From contig RSEE01000009.1 in the NCBI GenBank assembly GCA_003971905.1, positions 1 through 64,000 on the forward strand: 64,000 nucleotides of DNA, read 5' to 3'. This document shows positions 11,383 through 22,091 of this stretch, piece by piece. The position numbers and the translations under genes are program-made. The notes beneath the pieces are model-generated. The model searched no databases. It saw only the letters and a program-made list of their open reading frames with translations, and had not been told where the DNA came from. Position 1 is the first letter of the stretch. Each line of letters begins with the position of its first letter. Source of the DNA: Moniliella sp. 'wahieum'. Lineage: Eukaryota > Basidiomycota > Moniliellomycetes > Moniliellales > Moniliellaceae.

Positions 11383-12775
11383 GCGTGGAAGCGTGGAAGC
11401 TTCAAAGCGCATGAACCGCGCCCGGAACACAATGCACAATGCCCATTTCCCATTGCTTGTGCTGGGCTACACGATGCACACGTGTATGTATCTCTCTCCC
11501 TCTTCCTCTTGGTGTGGTCGCCAATGCTGATGCACATGCTCCCGTTGCCATTGTCATTGCCATCGGCTGTCGTCACCGCGTGTAGCTGACAACCACAGCA
11601 AGCCATCCCACGGTGTTTGTGGTCAACCGATCCCATTTCAAGCCAATCGCTCAACGAAATGCCTTCATACTTTCCCTACACGTCTCCCGCGCCCCACGTA
11701 TCTAGATCTCCTTAATCAGCCAGCGATTGTAGCACTTCGCCCAGCTCGTTCCCTTGTGGGGCCCTATTCCACTTGTCTCACCTTCCGTTGTTACCTTCGC
11801 GGTTGGTCTTGGGCTTGCGAAGATTCGGGGGGGGGGGGGGCGGGCTGCAGAGGTTGACAGCATGTCCGTGGCCCGTGCCCTGGTGGAACAGGGGAAAATG
11901 GTCCGCGCTGTGCACTCGCTGTCTGTTTCTCTTATCCACGGCGGATGCGTCCTATCTTTCTATCATCGCTCCACTCTTCGCTGTACCACTCATAGCCTCG
12001 TTCTTGCCCATATGGTACCGTGGCAACCGCTTCCGCTCTCTCCACAGACAAAATAGCTGTGTTTCCCGACTCAACAATGGTTCACAGTACTCACTGTACT
12101 TATGCTCACGGTTCTCTCAACTGGTGAATTCGGCAGCGCTGCCACATCGAGGGGGTGGTAAGGTAGCTAAGCTAGCCAATATCCTCGTCCAGTGTCTCTC
12201 GCACGTCCCCTCATTTCTCCATCATAACTCTACCGCTTCATTTTGTGGCGCTTGGGCGGCCCTCCTAGCTGTGCGGTCATATAGTAGTAGGGGCACCGTA
12301 CGCCGTGACACTTGCTATGGGCAGCCCCAAAAAAGATTGCATTTGGGGGCCTAACCTGAACATCCAGTTACAGCCCCACTGATATGGTTGAGTGCCTGTT
12401 TCTTGATCGTCCCCCAAAACGTCAGGTCAGCCTGCGTTAAGTCTGCGTGCCTGCTTGTCTGCGTCCCGAAAGAACCCCGTATCGTTGATTGGAACTAGTA
12501 CCTCCACTACTACTAGCTACTAGCGCCCACTGATCTATATGTGATCAGAAACCCCTTTCCACTATTTCCCCTCGCCTCCCTTTCCTGAGCGTCACGGTCA
12601 GTGGAAAAAAGCGGATTGCTTCCAACGGTTGAGGTTGCCTGTGCTTCGAGCGCTTTGGTGAGAAAAAATAGAAAGGCGGGAGGCTGAGGGGGTGCGTGTT
12701 GAACCCAACCGGCACACCGAGCCAACAACAAAGGCGAGGCCAAAAGCATGGTACGGCGGTACTGCGGGTCCGTGT
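11383..12775. other. Intergenic
   Basis: No gene recognised between the 3' ends of cox9 and cystathionine beta-synthase. It includes a G-homopolymer at about 11828-11841. Confidence 0.5.
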
Positions 12776-13823
12776 TTACTCAATCACCTCTACTGGCTTG
12801 GCTCCCTCGACGAGCCAGTCTTTGGAGATGTAGTTGCGAATGCCATCGGCCATGATCACCACCACATTTGCTTCGGGGTTCTGCGCAATGGCTTTCCGTG
12901 CCGATTCGAGCCAGTCCAGTGCGGCGTACAAGACGGCGCCGGAGGAGCCACCGACCAACAAGCCTTCGTCGCGGATGATGGCGCGGGTCATGGCAAAGGA
13001 TTGGTCGTCGGTCGTCTTGATCCACTTGTCCACCACCGTCTTGTCCAGTGTGGCTGGATCAAAGTCGTACCCGATCCCTTCGACCTGTAGGCGCCCGTCG
13101 AGCCCGGAGGCAGCACGTTGAGCGAGGCAGGCTCAGCAATTGTCGATCCCACCGGATCAATCGCAATCACTTGGCACGCCGGGTTGTGGTCGGCGCGTTT
13201 CAGTCGATGGCCCAAGCCCGTGATCGTGCCGCCGGTCCCGACCCCGGCAAAGACAGCGTCGACAAGCGTGTGCGAGCTGGCGCGCCGGCTGGGCGAGCCA
13301 TGGCGCAGGGCATCAATGACCTCTTGCGCCGTGACTTGCTGCGCCAAGGGGTTATTCGGGTTGGCAAATTGGTCCAGCAGCACGGCATGCGGGATCTCGG
13401 TCGCGAGACGGTGGGCGACATTGATGTTGCACTCGGGTCCTCATGGCCGGCCTCAGTGGGGGTGCGAACGATCTCTGAGCCAAGCGCGCGCATCGCATTG
13501 ACTTTTTCCTGGCTCATCTTTTGCGGCAAGACAATGATGCAGCGGTACCCTTGACAGCCGCGACCAAGCTCAGGCCTACCCCCGTATTGCCCGACGTGGG
13601 CTCAATAATCACACTTTGGCCCGGCACCAGACGGCCATCCGCCTCGGCCTGCTCCACATCAGCTTGGCAATCCGGTCCTTGATCGAGCCACCGGCATTGA
13701 AAAATTCGCACTTGGCAAACACGTTGCACTGGATCCCCCGCGCTTGGGGGATACGGTTGAGGCGGATGAGGGGGGTGTCTCCCACACACTCGAGAGCGTT
13801 CTCCAGATGTGCTGGTTGGACAT
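12776..13823 (-). CDS. Cystathionine beta-synthase, catalytic core only
   Basis: PLP enzyme that condenses serine with homocysteine in transsulfuration. From the ATG at 13823 the protein begins [17 protein letters not shown], then shows [18 protein letters not shown] (the Lys binds PLP; NAGGS rather than NPGGS favours cystathionine beta-synthase over cysteine synthase), [37 protein letters not shown] and [21 protein letters not shown]. It ends [14 protein letters not shown] at 12776, about 350 residues. The C-terminal Bateman (CBS-pair) regulatory domain of yeast and animal enzymes is absent. The frame changes at least four times without splice sites, consistent with missing bases. Specificity is inferred from motifs. 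Confidence 0.88.
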
Positions 13824-14902
13824 GGGAAGAGGAGGAAGGAGGGCGAGTGGGGGTACGTAAAGGGGGGGAGAGGCGAGGGGTGAAGGTGGGATGAGGGGAA
13901 GGGTGATGCTAAAGTGGGGTGTGAAGTAAGGCGAAGACTCGGAAAGAAAAGGGTCTTACACAGGGATACAAGTACAACAAACGCACAGAGGAAACCTGGT
14001 GGGTGAGGGCGAAAGACACGCTCACAGCACAGGTTGGACTGAGCTTCCCAGACAAGCCTGTTGGAGGCGGGGTAAGTCACGGGGAGCAGCCAGAAAGGGG
14101 CGAGAGCTGGGGGGGGCGAAGGATGCGAGAGCAGGGACAAGAACTGCTCGGAAGGGAACCACCACGGCGACGGGGGGACGTGGAGGACGGAAGCGAGAGC
14201 GGGGGAAGAGGTGGTGGTGGGAACAAGAGAAAGCGGTGTTCTTAACCCCTCGGTACTTATGGAAGGCCGCACGGACAGGAAGAATAACCCCCACACTGGC
14301 CTCAGCCGGAGCGGCGCCAAAGGGGCAGAGCATGGCGCCATCCTGAACTGTCAACGTACCAACCGAGAGCGATCTAAGATCTAGCATCTCCTCTCGCTCA
14401 GCTGGGCGCTGGGGTTCATATTTCACCGGTGCACTAAAACCAAGGATGGTAATAGCAACACAAAACCAGATATACATGATGGTTGCGCTCACCGTCACTG
14501 CCCTCTGCCTAGTGTACACCCCGCCTCGCGTCGACGAGATAAAAACGTGCGCACCCTGTGGGTGACCGGTGAGCGATGAGCACGCATCCGTCGATGGTTT
14601 TGGCAGCAAAACCCCACTGCAAAGCAAAAGGTGAGGGTGGGCGTTCGTTATCGTATGGCACCACCCGCGGAATGTATATACCCACCAAAATATTGGATGG
14701 CGTGCTCCACCTTTTAGTTTCCCTCGATAGCTGGTTTCGCATTGCCATTGCGTACGGCCTTGGATTTCAGCAGCACTTCCCCCGCTGTTGCGCACTGTGG
14801 CATGCTTGTCAGTGCTTCACAGAGCTTACGCCTGTTTAAACTACGCTGCTGAGCGCGGTTACGAGCCTCGTCAAGATGGTCAAACCAGGAGTGCCAACAA
14901 AT
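13824..14902. other. Intergenic between CBS gene and tRNA-Ile
   Basis: No gene recognised; purine-rich on the plus strand near 13830-14240. Three contiguous heptads at 14563-14583. Confidence 0.5.
14563..14583 (+). repeat. Heptad island with CCGG, GCGA, GCAC
   Basis: Three contiguous TGA-N4 units; the first tetramer, CCGG, is palindromic, the other two are not. Confidence 0.7.
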
Positions 14903-14998
14903 GGTCGATTAGCTCAGTTGGTCAGAGCGCTGGTACTAATAGCATCCTCCCGGATGTAGTAAATGCCAAGGTCATGAGTTCAAGCCTCATATTGACCA
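14903..14998 (+). tRNA. tRNA-Ile (anticodon AAU) with 21-nt intron
   Basis: The seven-base acceptor arms GGTCGAT and ATTGACC pair, the D-stem is GCTC/GAGC, the anticodon stem TGGTA/TGCCA and the T-stem ATGAG/CTCAT around TTCAAGC. The anticodon AAT is at 14938-14940. A 21-nt intron, 14942-14962, sits one base 3' of the anticodon, the canonical place, and holds its own CATCC/GGATG hairpin. There is one base more than usual between D-stem and anticodon stem. A T-run follows at 14999-15005 and would end Pol III transcription. Confidence 0.92.
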
Positions 14999-15202
14999 TT
15001 TTTTATTTTGCGTTCAACCGACGCACAACACCATCCAACTCAACCCCGTTTCTCGTACACTACCAACCTCGTTCACCCACCCGACTATCACTCGCCCCGA
15101 CGTGCACGCACAGGCGAGAACCAAGCACAATGAAATGGATTGTCCATTCAAATTGATCGCAGCACAAGCGTCTGCTATGCGGACGGCGCGGGAACGTGAA
15201 GG

Positions 15203-15217
15203 TCAAGTGACTAGTGA
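15203..15217. repeat. CTAG heptads overlapping the riboflavin synthase stop
   Basis: TGACTAG followed by TGA on the plus strand at 15208-15217; on the coding strand this spans the last codons (LVT) and the stop codon at 15203-15205. Confidence 0.6.
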
Positions 15218-16186
15218 CCTGGCCCCCCGGCCCAGTTCCTCACTTTGCCCGCGGCCTGCAAGCAAATCAGGTGTTTCGGCCAAGACTTTGCGCACCACGT
15301 GCTCGACCAGTCGTTCGAGCGAAGTGGGGAGTTGGTCTCCGCTTGCCTGGTCGGTAGCCGCGGCTGGGCCGGCGGCCAATGCACCCTGCACCGACCGCAC
15401 CACGAACTTGCCCGCCATATCAAACTCGACATTGACCTTGGCGCCCGGGTGGAGGTGGGGGAGATCAATGATGGATTGCGTGTGGGCAATGAGCATGATC
15501 GTCAGCTCCACTGTCCCTCCTTGGGAGGAGGGGGGAAGGTTGCAAGTCCGCTGCGTACGCGGCGGGGACAAGTGGCGCTGTTCGGCGGTGAGCGCGCCGC
15601 CGCCGGGCGGGCTGACATCAATCAACGTCAAGCTGGCTCCGTTGAGGGTAATAAATCCCTTGGGGATCAGGTAGGGCGCGCACTGCGACGCAGTCGGTAA
15701 GCCCGCGGCCGAGTCCAGACGCAAGCTCAGCGTCAATGCGTTGCCTGTGGGCGCAAGCGAGAGCAACGTGGCTACGGTGTCGACGTGTCCTTGGACTTGG
15801 TGGCCTCCAAACCTCGTGTGCCCACTCATTGCGCGTTCGCAGTTCATTTTGCCCCACCTGGACCGAGCCGAGGTTGGTCCGCTGCAGCGTTTCGGGCGCC
15901 AGGCCGATCTTGAACCAGCCGCCCTTGTCGGTCTTGGAGAATTCGGTGACCGTCAGACATGCGCCTGAGGAGGAAGAAGCGGAGAGTCAGGATCCTTACG
16001 CAGTGTAGTGAAAAAAACGAAAGAATACCCACCCTGCACAGCGATGCTGTCTCCAAGGTGGCAATCGTCCAGAATGGAGGCGGCGCCGCCAATGGTGAGG
16101 GAAAATCCGTTTCCGCCTGCCACCGACGCGTCCATGCTCTCGACTTGCAATACGGGCGCGCAGATCTCGATCAGACCGGTGAACAT
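15203..16186 (-). CDS. RIB5: Riboflavin synthase (alpha subunit type)
   Basis: Last step of vitamin B2 synthesis: dismutation of two 6,7-dimethyl-8-ribityllumazine. The start at 16186 gives the family's invariant MFTGLIE; an ATG 21 bases upstream is in frame but less likely. The two lumazine-binding barrels are visible: first with GDSIAVQGACLTVTEF, second with MSGHTRFGGHQVQGHVDTVA and KGFITLNGASLTL. One intron at 15965-16032 (GTGGGT donor, CAG acceptor). A one-base shift is needed near 15845 before the second barrel. The last codons and stop overlap a TCACTAG heptad. Length is near the usual 230-240 residues plus a short tail. Confidence 0.92.
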
Positions 16187-16636
16187 GGCGGCAGAGGAAG
16201 AGGACACGGTGGGGAGGAAGAAGGTGGTAAAGCTGGCGAACTGCTCGCGCCACTAAAGACCAAGTGATGAAGTCGATGAAGCCTGCTGAGCGTCAAGCCA
16301 AAGCTCAAAAGATGGACAGAAATCAGAAATCAGATCTCAGATCTCTCAGATCTCAGACTGGGATCTCAGATCAAGCTGATCAAGCCAAAGGGACATCCGA
16401 TGAAAGTTTGAATGCAGTTGCGCCAGTGGTACTCGGTACTCGGTACTCGCTCCTCGACCCTTCCCGGCGTTCCTTCGGGTTCCGGTGGAATCGGTTACGT
16501 CCGGCGGCTACCTGGCTGCCGGCATCGGCTGCGTCGCTGTCGACGTGCTGGGTCGGATGGGTAGGCATGAATAATGGCGCCAGACACAAACAAAGGGGAG
16601 TCATGCATCATGCACCAGCATCCAGCTCCGCAGCGA
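16187..16636. other. Intergenic between riboflavin synthase start and nucleoporin end
   Basis: No gene seen. Dominated by the GATC heptad island at 16323-16372. Confidence 0.6.
16323..16372 (-). repeat. TCA-GATC heptad island
   Basis: Complement-form heptads start at 16323 (GAAA), 16330, 16337, 16346 (all GATC), 16353 (GACT) and 16366 (GATC). A two-base and a six-base interruption break the register. Confidence 0.85.
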
Positions 16637-17939
16637 TTACCAACCGAAAACCGTGTCCCCCACCTTGCTTAAGAAGGAAGAGCGGCGCGAATCTGCCGAG
16701 ACGTCGGCGGCAGTAGGTGCGGTGGGGGTGGACCATCCAGGAATGCGGAAGAAAGAGGCCGATGTATCCGCCGGGGCCAAGGCCGAGTCCTTGGTGCCCA
16801 TCACGCTGAGCGGCCGGCCGGCTGAGGCGCGCGGCGGACGGGCTTGGGGCCGCTGGGGCGTGCTGGGTGCAGGAGAAGGGACCACAGCGGGCAAAGCGAG
16901 GGACGGCCGAGGCGATTCCGAGGCCAACGAACCGCTCAGCCCATCAAGGCGGAGGGTATGATGCAGGTTTTCGTCTTTCACGCGTACCCCGACCATGCAG
17001 GCGCCCGCAACGATTTCGCCTGAGCGCCGGAGAGCGCGTAAGGCAGAGATCGAGTCCTTGTACACCACCTCCACACACCCCGGTCCTTCGTCCGACTGGG
17101 AAAAGGGCACCCATTCGGACGAGAGCAGACCCAGGCCAAAGTGTTCCACGACGACCACTTCCAGGGAGGGCGGGAAGCCATAGAGGTATACTGTGCGTAA
17201 CTTGGCATCATCCGCGCCGCCCTGGCCGGGGGCATAAGGGAGGAGCTAGTAGATGCAGAGGCCCTGCCCAGAACCGACGTCGGGGCTGATACGAGGGTCC
17301 GAGCAGGGGCGGGGGTAGGGGCACCCGAGATGTCCAACGCATCCTCGTCCCCAGGGTCTGGATGGGAGGCGGGGCATCGTCCTCGTTCCCTGGTGAGGAG
17401 ACGACGGTTCCTCTGCGGGCACTGAGGTTGATGTTGGGGCTGTGCGGGGGCGGATTAGGTCCGTGGCCAGCGCTCGGGCGCGCGCGTAAGCCCGACGGTC
17501 CAAATGCGTTCTCCCGCCCGCGCGGAAGAGGAGAGAGGGATCCACGTGAAGTGCCTCCCAGGGAGACGTTGCCGAGGAAGGAGCTGTTGGCCGGGTTGCT
17601 GGCGAATGAGTCGTTGAATCGCCCCGAGGTGCGCGGTTGGAAAAGGGGGGAGTTGAACGTGTTCTGGGCGGGGTGACTGGGTATCGCAGACGACGGCCGC
17701 AGCGCAAAGAGAGAGCCACCTTCGTGGCCGATATCGTCTCTCACGTTTGACGCTGAACGGGACGCGGGGGTGCCATGGATGGGGGACGAGTAAGGGCGGA
17801 CATCCTTGATCTTGCTGAGATAGCCCGGCAGATACGTGGCGCTTCGGTCGGTAGGCGAGGTGTCGGCGCTGTGGGCGGGGGCGCCAGAGGAGGGCGGGAG
17901 AGGCGCGGGGGCGGGGGCGGGGTGGGGAGCTCCCCACAT
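16637..17939 (-). CDS. Nuclear pore protein, Nup53/Nup35 family (MPPN RRM)
   Basis: Structural nucleoporin of the inner pore ring. The N-terminal half is disordered and Ser/Pro/Gly-rich, with TYLPGYLSKIKDVRPYSSP resembling the linear binding motif of the family. The RRM-like MPPN domain spans about 17210-16960 with TVYLYGFPPSLE at its start and CVEVVYKDSISALRALRRSG in the middle. The protein ends SFLSKVGDTVFGW, the C-terminal amphipathic membrane-binding motif that is a hallmark of Nup53/Nup35. Start taken at ATG 17939; an ATG at 18007 in another frame could be the true start if bases are missing. At least one frame change occurs near 17320. Confidence 0.85.
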
Positions 17940-18332
17940 GGCGGGCCGGGGACAGGGGGGCGGGGGCGCAGGGGAGGTTGGTTGCCGTCACCACTGACAG
18001 CTGACATCCGAAAGGCTCAGGTCACATCAATTCAATCACTGCATCATCCCCCACGGCGGAAGCTCCTGAGGCGCAGCCTGTTCTTGTTTTTACCCGGGCA
18101 ACCCTAGCACCCACTGTCCACGTGATGCACCCGAGGGGGACGCCAAACGCAGCCGCGGCGCGGTAGAGACCAACACCACACGCATCCACATGGAATTAAG
18201 TACAGTGCATGGGCGGCCACTCTGTCGCCGTCCCATCATCGCCGCAACACCCCCCCCCCCCACCCCGCCGCCCGCCACGGCCACCTACACCCTGCGACCC
18301 TGCCCTGGTCGTTGGACCCCGCCGCTATCAGC
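17940..18332. other. Divergent promoter region
   Basis: Shared 5' region of the nucleoporin (minus) and the Whi5-like gene (plus). A C-homopolymer at about 18248-18262. No clear motif. Confidence 0.5.
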
Positions 18333-19248
18333 ATGCTCCCCAGCCTCGACCCCATTGCACCCAAACCACCAGCGCCGCCCTCAACACGACGGCCATTGGA
18401 TCCGGTCGAGCTAGAACGGATGGCGCAAGTCTGCGCCAAACGCCTGCGCTACGCTCACTTCAAGGTCCAGAATGGCTGGGTGCGTTCTCTCGGATGAACT
18501 GGCTCCTGGGACTGACCACTAACCTTGTTGTGCACCATTCCTGCCGCTGCCTCATCAGGCCAAACAAACCCTGTCCGAGGTTGAGGTTCTGTATTACAAA
18601 AAACAGCGTACCCAGCGCACCGCCGTCCCAGCACCGAAGACGTTTTTGGGCCCTATGCCTCCCTTCGACCCAACGCACCCGCTCCAGCGTCAAAAGCGCC
18701 CGCAGTCGTTCTCCGTCCGTCTGGCCAAGCACCAGAAACCGGGTTGAGCGCCTCATCCGCATCCGTGAACCACAATGTTCTCGGGCGTGCTCTCTCCCTC
18801 CCGAGCAGGAGGTGCCGGAATACCAACGCTGGCGGGAGCCACCACCAGGGATGGACAACATGGCGCTTTTGGCACAGGCCTCAATGATGGCGCCCCCGGC
18901 CTCGACCCCTGCGCGCAAAAGGGTAGCGCACACGCCCGCGCGGCGTTCCGCACCGCTAAGCATCATCAGTCCCAACGCCAACGATACAGCGGTAGCCGCC
19001 ACCTCCACCCTTGTCCCTTCTTCCACTTCGGTGACTGCCGCGTCGCCTGTTCTCTCTCATTCTGGGGCAGGGATGGAGCGGGAAGCAGTGCCGAGCAACT
19101 ATGCTGCCTTCTGGGCCCAGGTTGGCACCATGACCGGAATTGAGAGTGCCCCGGTGCATGATCCAAAAAACTCGCCTTCTCTTCCTTCCATGTCTCCCCC
19201 CACCAGGCCGAAGGGCAAAGGAAGCGATTGCGAGTGGCGGGCGTGTAA
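18333..19248 (+). CDS. Candidate Whi5/Nrm1-like G1/S transcriptional repressor
   Basis: Start at ATG 18333. Exons proposed: 18333-18479, 18559-19153 and 19207-19248, with introns of 79 nt (CTAAC branch site present) and 53 nt. The one conserved-looking segment is LERMAQVCAKRLRYAHFKVQ, ending exon 1 with NGW, followed by AKQTLSEVEVLYYKKQ; this resembles the short GTB motif with which Whi5 and Nrm1 bind SBF/MBF. The rest is Ser/Pro/Ala-rich and disordered, and the last exon gives a basic QRKRLRVAGV tail. One frame change near 18745. If right, it would restrain G1/S transcription; the match is from memory of the motif, so this is a hypothesis. Confidence 0.45.
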
Positions 19249-19965
19249 TCCCTCCCTCCCCCCAAAGTGGCGTCCTCCTACCCACGTCGTGAAGCGTGCG
19301 ACTGGGTCTTTCCCCTTGACCTTCTTTTCTTCATCTCTCTCTTTTCTATGCATGGTTCCTGGTTCCTGGGCAGTCTAACCTGAGGTCTGAGGGGGAGGTC
19401 TCTCTCATCCGCCTGGCCCGTCACCACCTCAGCGTTCAATTGGATCCTATACTCATTTTTGTTAGTTGCTGTGCACGTCTGTGCTTAAGGCAGTGGTTTG
19501 TCGAAATTTCGAGGGCTCCACACTCCTAGCATCAAATCCGTGCGCATATACATCTGCGGCCTATCTTATCAGTTCTGTTTCTCTGAGGGCCATGATGAGG
19601 CCGATGAGGCCTGAGGCCGGAGGGGGAAAGTTGGGGGCAGGCAGGCCTGTGGTCGTCGACTTGTGTTTGCCCACTGCTGATGCTGATGTCGCGGTCGGAC
19701 GCACTACGTCGATGCCTGTCTACCACAGGCAGATGAGGCAGAAATGCCACAGGGCGCCGTGCAGACGTGGTGGGGTGTGGAGCTTGAAGGCGCACTGTAA
19801 TCGCGTGGAGAAAAAACGACACCACTTCATCTGATGGCAAACGAAGGGTTGGCAGCGTCTGCGCTGAGAGAAATGTTGAGATGGCCATAATCTGGTGGTG
19901 GAGGCTTCCGCCCTAGTGAGTACTGGATACGACAAGTATTGATGCGATCGAACTGAGATAATCGA

Positions 19966-20003
19966 TGATCGATGAGATCTTAGATCGATTGATTATTGAT
20001 TGT
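19966..20003 (+). repeat. Mixed heptad island TCGA, GATC
   Basis: TGA heptads with TCGA (19966) and GATC (19973), then TTAGATC (19980), and after three bases TTAT (19990) and TTGT (19997). Confidence 0.8.
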
Positions 20004-20064
20004 CGATTTGCAGTGGCCACGAAGGAGAGGACACGTGGAGCGGAATGCAGGCGACGAGGCGGAG

Positions 20065-20099
20065 TCACTAGTCACGTGTCATACTTCAAACGTCAAGCT
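20065..20099 (-). repeat. Five contiguous TCA heptads, all different
   Basis: Complement-form heptads in perfect 7-bp register with tetramers CTAG, CGTG, TACT, AACG and AGCT. Confidence 0.85.
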
Positions 20100-20905
20100 C
20101 TTCAAGTGGGGACGGATGGAGGGGCGTACCGCGTACCGAGTGATAGCTGTGACGCCGAACATCACAGTCACATGTCGCCCAGCAAGCTGCCAGAGGGCCG
20201 TTCCTGACTTTGCTTCTCCGACGGGCGCTCTCTCGTTGTTCTGTCTCCGAAAGCACAACCAGGCGCACTCGGCATTCCGTCGTCGTGCCCAGGAGCTTCA
20301 GCGCTCGGGCTCAACGTCAAGCTTCAGGCGCTTAGACAGGAGGGCGTCACTACCGCACACGCGCTCAGCTGGGCAGCACCGTGCCTTGGCGGTCGGCGTG
20401 CGTGGGGAGCGGCTGGGCAGCACTCGCATCTCGCGCAGCCGCACCGGCCGCGCGACCAACGCCAAGACGGGGGACGCGTCCGGCGTCGCGCCAGCTGACA
20501 AGGAACGAGCTTGGCCCGGCGGGGACGAGGGGGCACGGCGGCCTACAGATAGGACGATGGCCACGGCGGGGAGGGAACGCTCTAAAACGCTGCTTCTACA
20601 TGGAAGCGAAAGCAGTGCAGCCGCGTTGTCCCAACATACATCATGCATCATGGACATCATGCATCGGGCCGCATACACCATGCATCACATCACCGGCATC
20701 ATCGAATCGTTGGCATCAATCACTGTTCACCGCTCCCCGGTCCTCGCGGCAGAACCGGCTAGGGTGCATAGGATGGTCGATGATCGATGGGTGCATGGGT
20801 GATCGATGAGTACGATGAGTCGTAGACAAGCAGTCGCCACAGCACACAGGCCTCGTGCCCACCCCCTCGGCGGCCAGGGGGTGTTAAAACGTTGCTGCGC
20901 AGCGT

Positions 20906-20919
20906 TCAACGTTCAACGT
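20906..20919 (-). repeat. TCA-ACGT heptads
   Basis: Two contiguous TCAACGT units about 110 bases before the start of the C2H2 gene. Confidence 0.8.
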
Positions 20920-21026
20920 TGGTATTCCTGCTTTGCTCCACCACCACCACCACCGCCTCTCCATTCCCATTCGCACCGCCCTCCCTTCGCGTCTCACAGC
21001 CTCACAGTCCCATCCGCCTCTCTGCC

Positions 21027-22091
21027 ATGCCCGAGCTCCTCAACCCTGCCATCAACGCTCCCGTCGACTACGACGTGTTTGCCACCATCATGTCCGAGCC
21101 CAAGCGCGACAAGACGTTGACCCTCGCACCTGATCTCTTTGCCCTCGACCCGCACCTCCCCGACGGAGACTACGCTTCCTTTAGCCAGGCCTCCTTCAGC
21201 TCCAGCCCTGGCTCCTATCCTCTTTCCCCTTCGGAATACGACAGCTCGGTATCGATCGACGCCTCCTCGCCCCCGGATCTGGCCCAAATCTTGATGGACA
21301 TGGACATGTCCCCGCATTCGCGGGCGGCCACCGTGTCGCCTGTCATGTCCCAAGCCGCTCTCCCCAACCTATCGATCCAGGAGACGAAAGATCATCTGCC
21401 TGATCTGATGCACACTGTCTCGCCCCCATCCACGATGACACTTGCATCCTCGCCCGAGTGTAAGCCGCCGCTTGCGAAGGCGGACGCTGCCTCTTCCCTG
21501 GACCCGAATGGACTTACGTACGAGTCGGTGTGCGCCAGTCTCAAGGACATGGCTGCGAATGGCACGCCGGCGTCGACGATGCTCCAATTCCTCACGTTGT
21601 CGCGCCACGCGTTGGTGCAAGAGATCCCCGCGGAAATCGTGTTGCAAGGCCTGGTGGAACGAGCCGCGCACCAGGAAGAGTGTCCGCGATCGTCGACCTC
21701 GTCTGCGTCTGGCTTTGGAGCGCACCGACGCCCACGCCAATCGCTGCGCGAGGCGGCCAGTCCGTATGCTATCCCGGCAGGTCCGCGCATGTACCAGTGC
21801 GACCAATGCCCGTTGGTGTTTGACCGTGCGTACAATCTTAAAGAACACCTCAAGACCCATGATCCCAACTGCAACAAGCGTTTCCCTTGTCCCTTGCCTC
21901 AGTGCGCCCACGCGTCGCACCGCCGGGCCGACATGCATCGACACATCAAGAACGTGCACATGAAGAAGGAAGGTCTGTCCGAGACGCAGAAGACGATGGT
22001 CTTGGCAGCCTATCCTGCCATGCAAGCGGAAATCTTCCCCGATGAGGATGTCAAGCCTATTGTTGCAGGCTCGCGCTCGCCCCCGCTTTGA
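21027..22091 (+). CDS. C2H2 zinc-finger transcription factor
   Basis: A 354-residue intact single-exon protein from ATG 21027 (an in-frame ATG at 20892 would add 45 residues of leader-like sequence). The N-terminal two thirds are acidic and Ser/Pro-rich with likely activation segments (DLAQILMDMDMSPHS). Two tandem fingers lie near residues 255-305: CDQCPLVFDRAYNLKEHLKTH (C-x2-C-x12-H-x3-H) and CPLPQCAHASHRRADMHRH with a final KNVH (C-x4-C-x12-H-x4-H). The second, longer-spaced finger is common in fungal stress and development regulators. No specific orthologue recognised. The absence of frameshifts over 1 kb contrasts with several neighbours. Confidence 0.88.
   Translation: MPELLNPAINAPVDYDVFATIMSEPKRDKTLTLAPDLFALDPHLPDGDYASFSQASFSSSPGSYPLSPSEYDSSVSIDASSPPDLAQILMDMDMSPHSRAATVSPVMSQAALPNLSIQETKDHLPDLMHTVSPPSTMTLASSPECKPPLAKADAASSLDPNGLTYESVCASLKDMAANGTPASTMLQFLTLSRHALVQEIPAEIVLQGLVERAAHQEECPRSSTSSASGFGAHRRPRQSLREAASPYAIPAGPRMYQCDQCPLVFDRAYNLKEHLKTHDPNCNKRFPCPLPQCAHASHRRADMHRHIKNVHMKKEGLSETQKTMVLAAYPAMQAEIFPDEDVKPIVAGSRSPPL

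Larger units (their letters stand above)
19249..21026. other. Intergenic with many heptad islands
   Basis: No supported gene. Islands at 19605-19618 (GGCC twice), 19966-20003, 20065-20099, 20641-20663 (TGCA), 20781-20813 (TCGA, GTAC) and 20906-20919 (ACGT twice), the last just upstream of the C2H2 gene. Confidence 0.6.
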
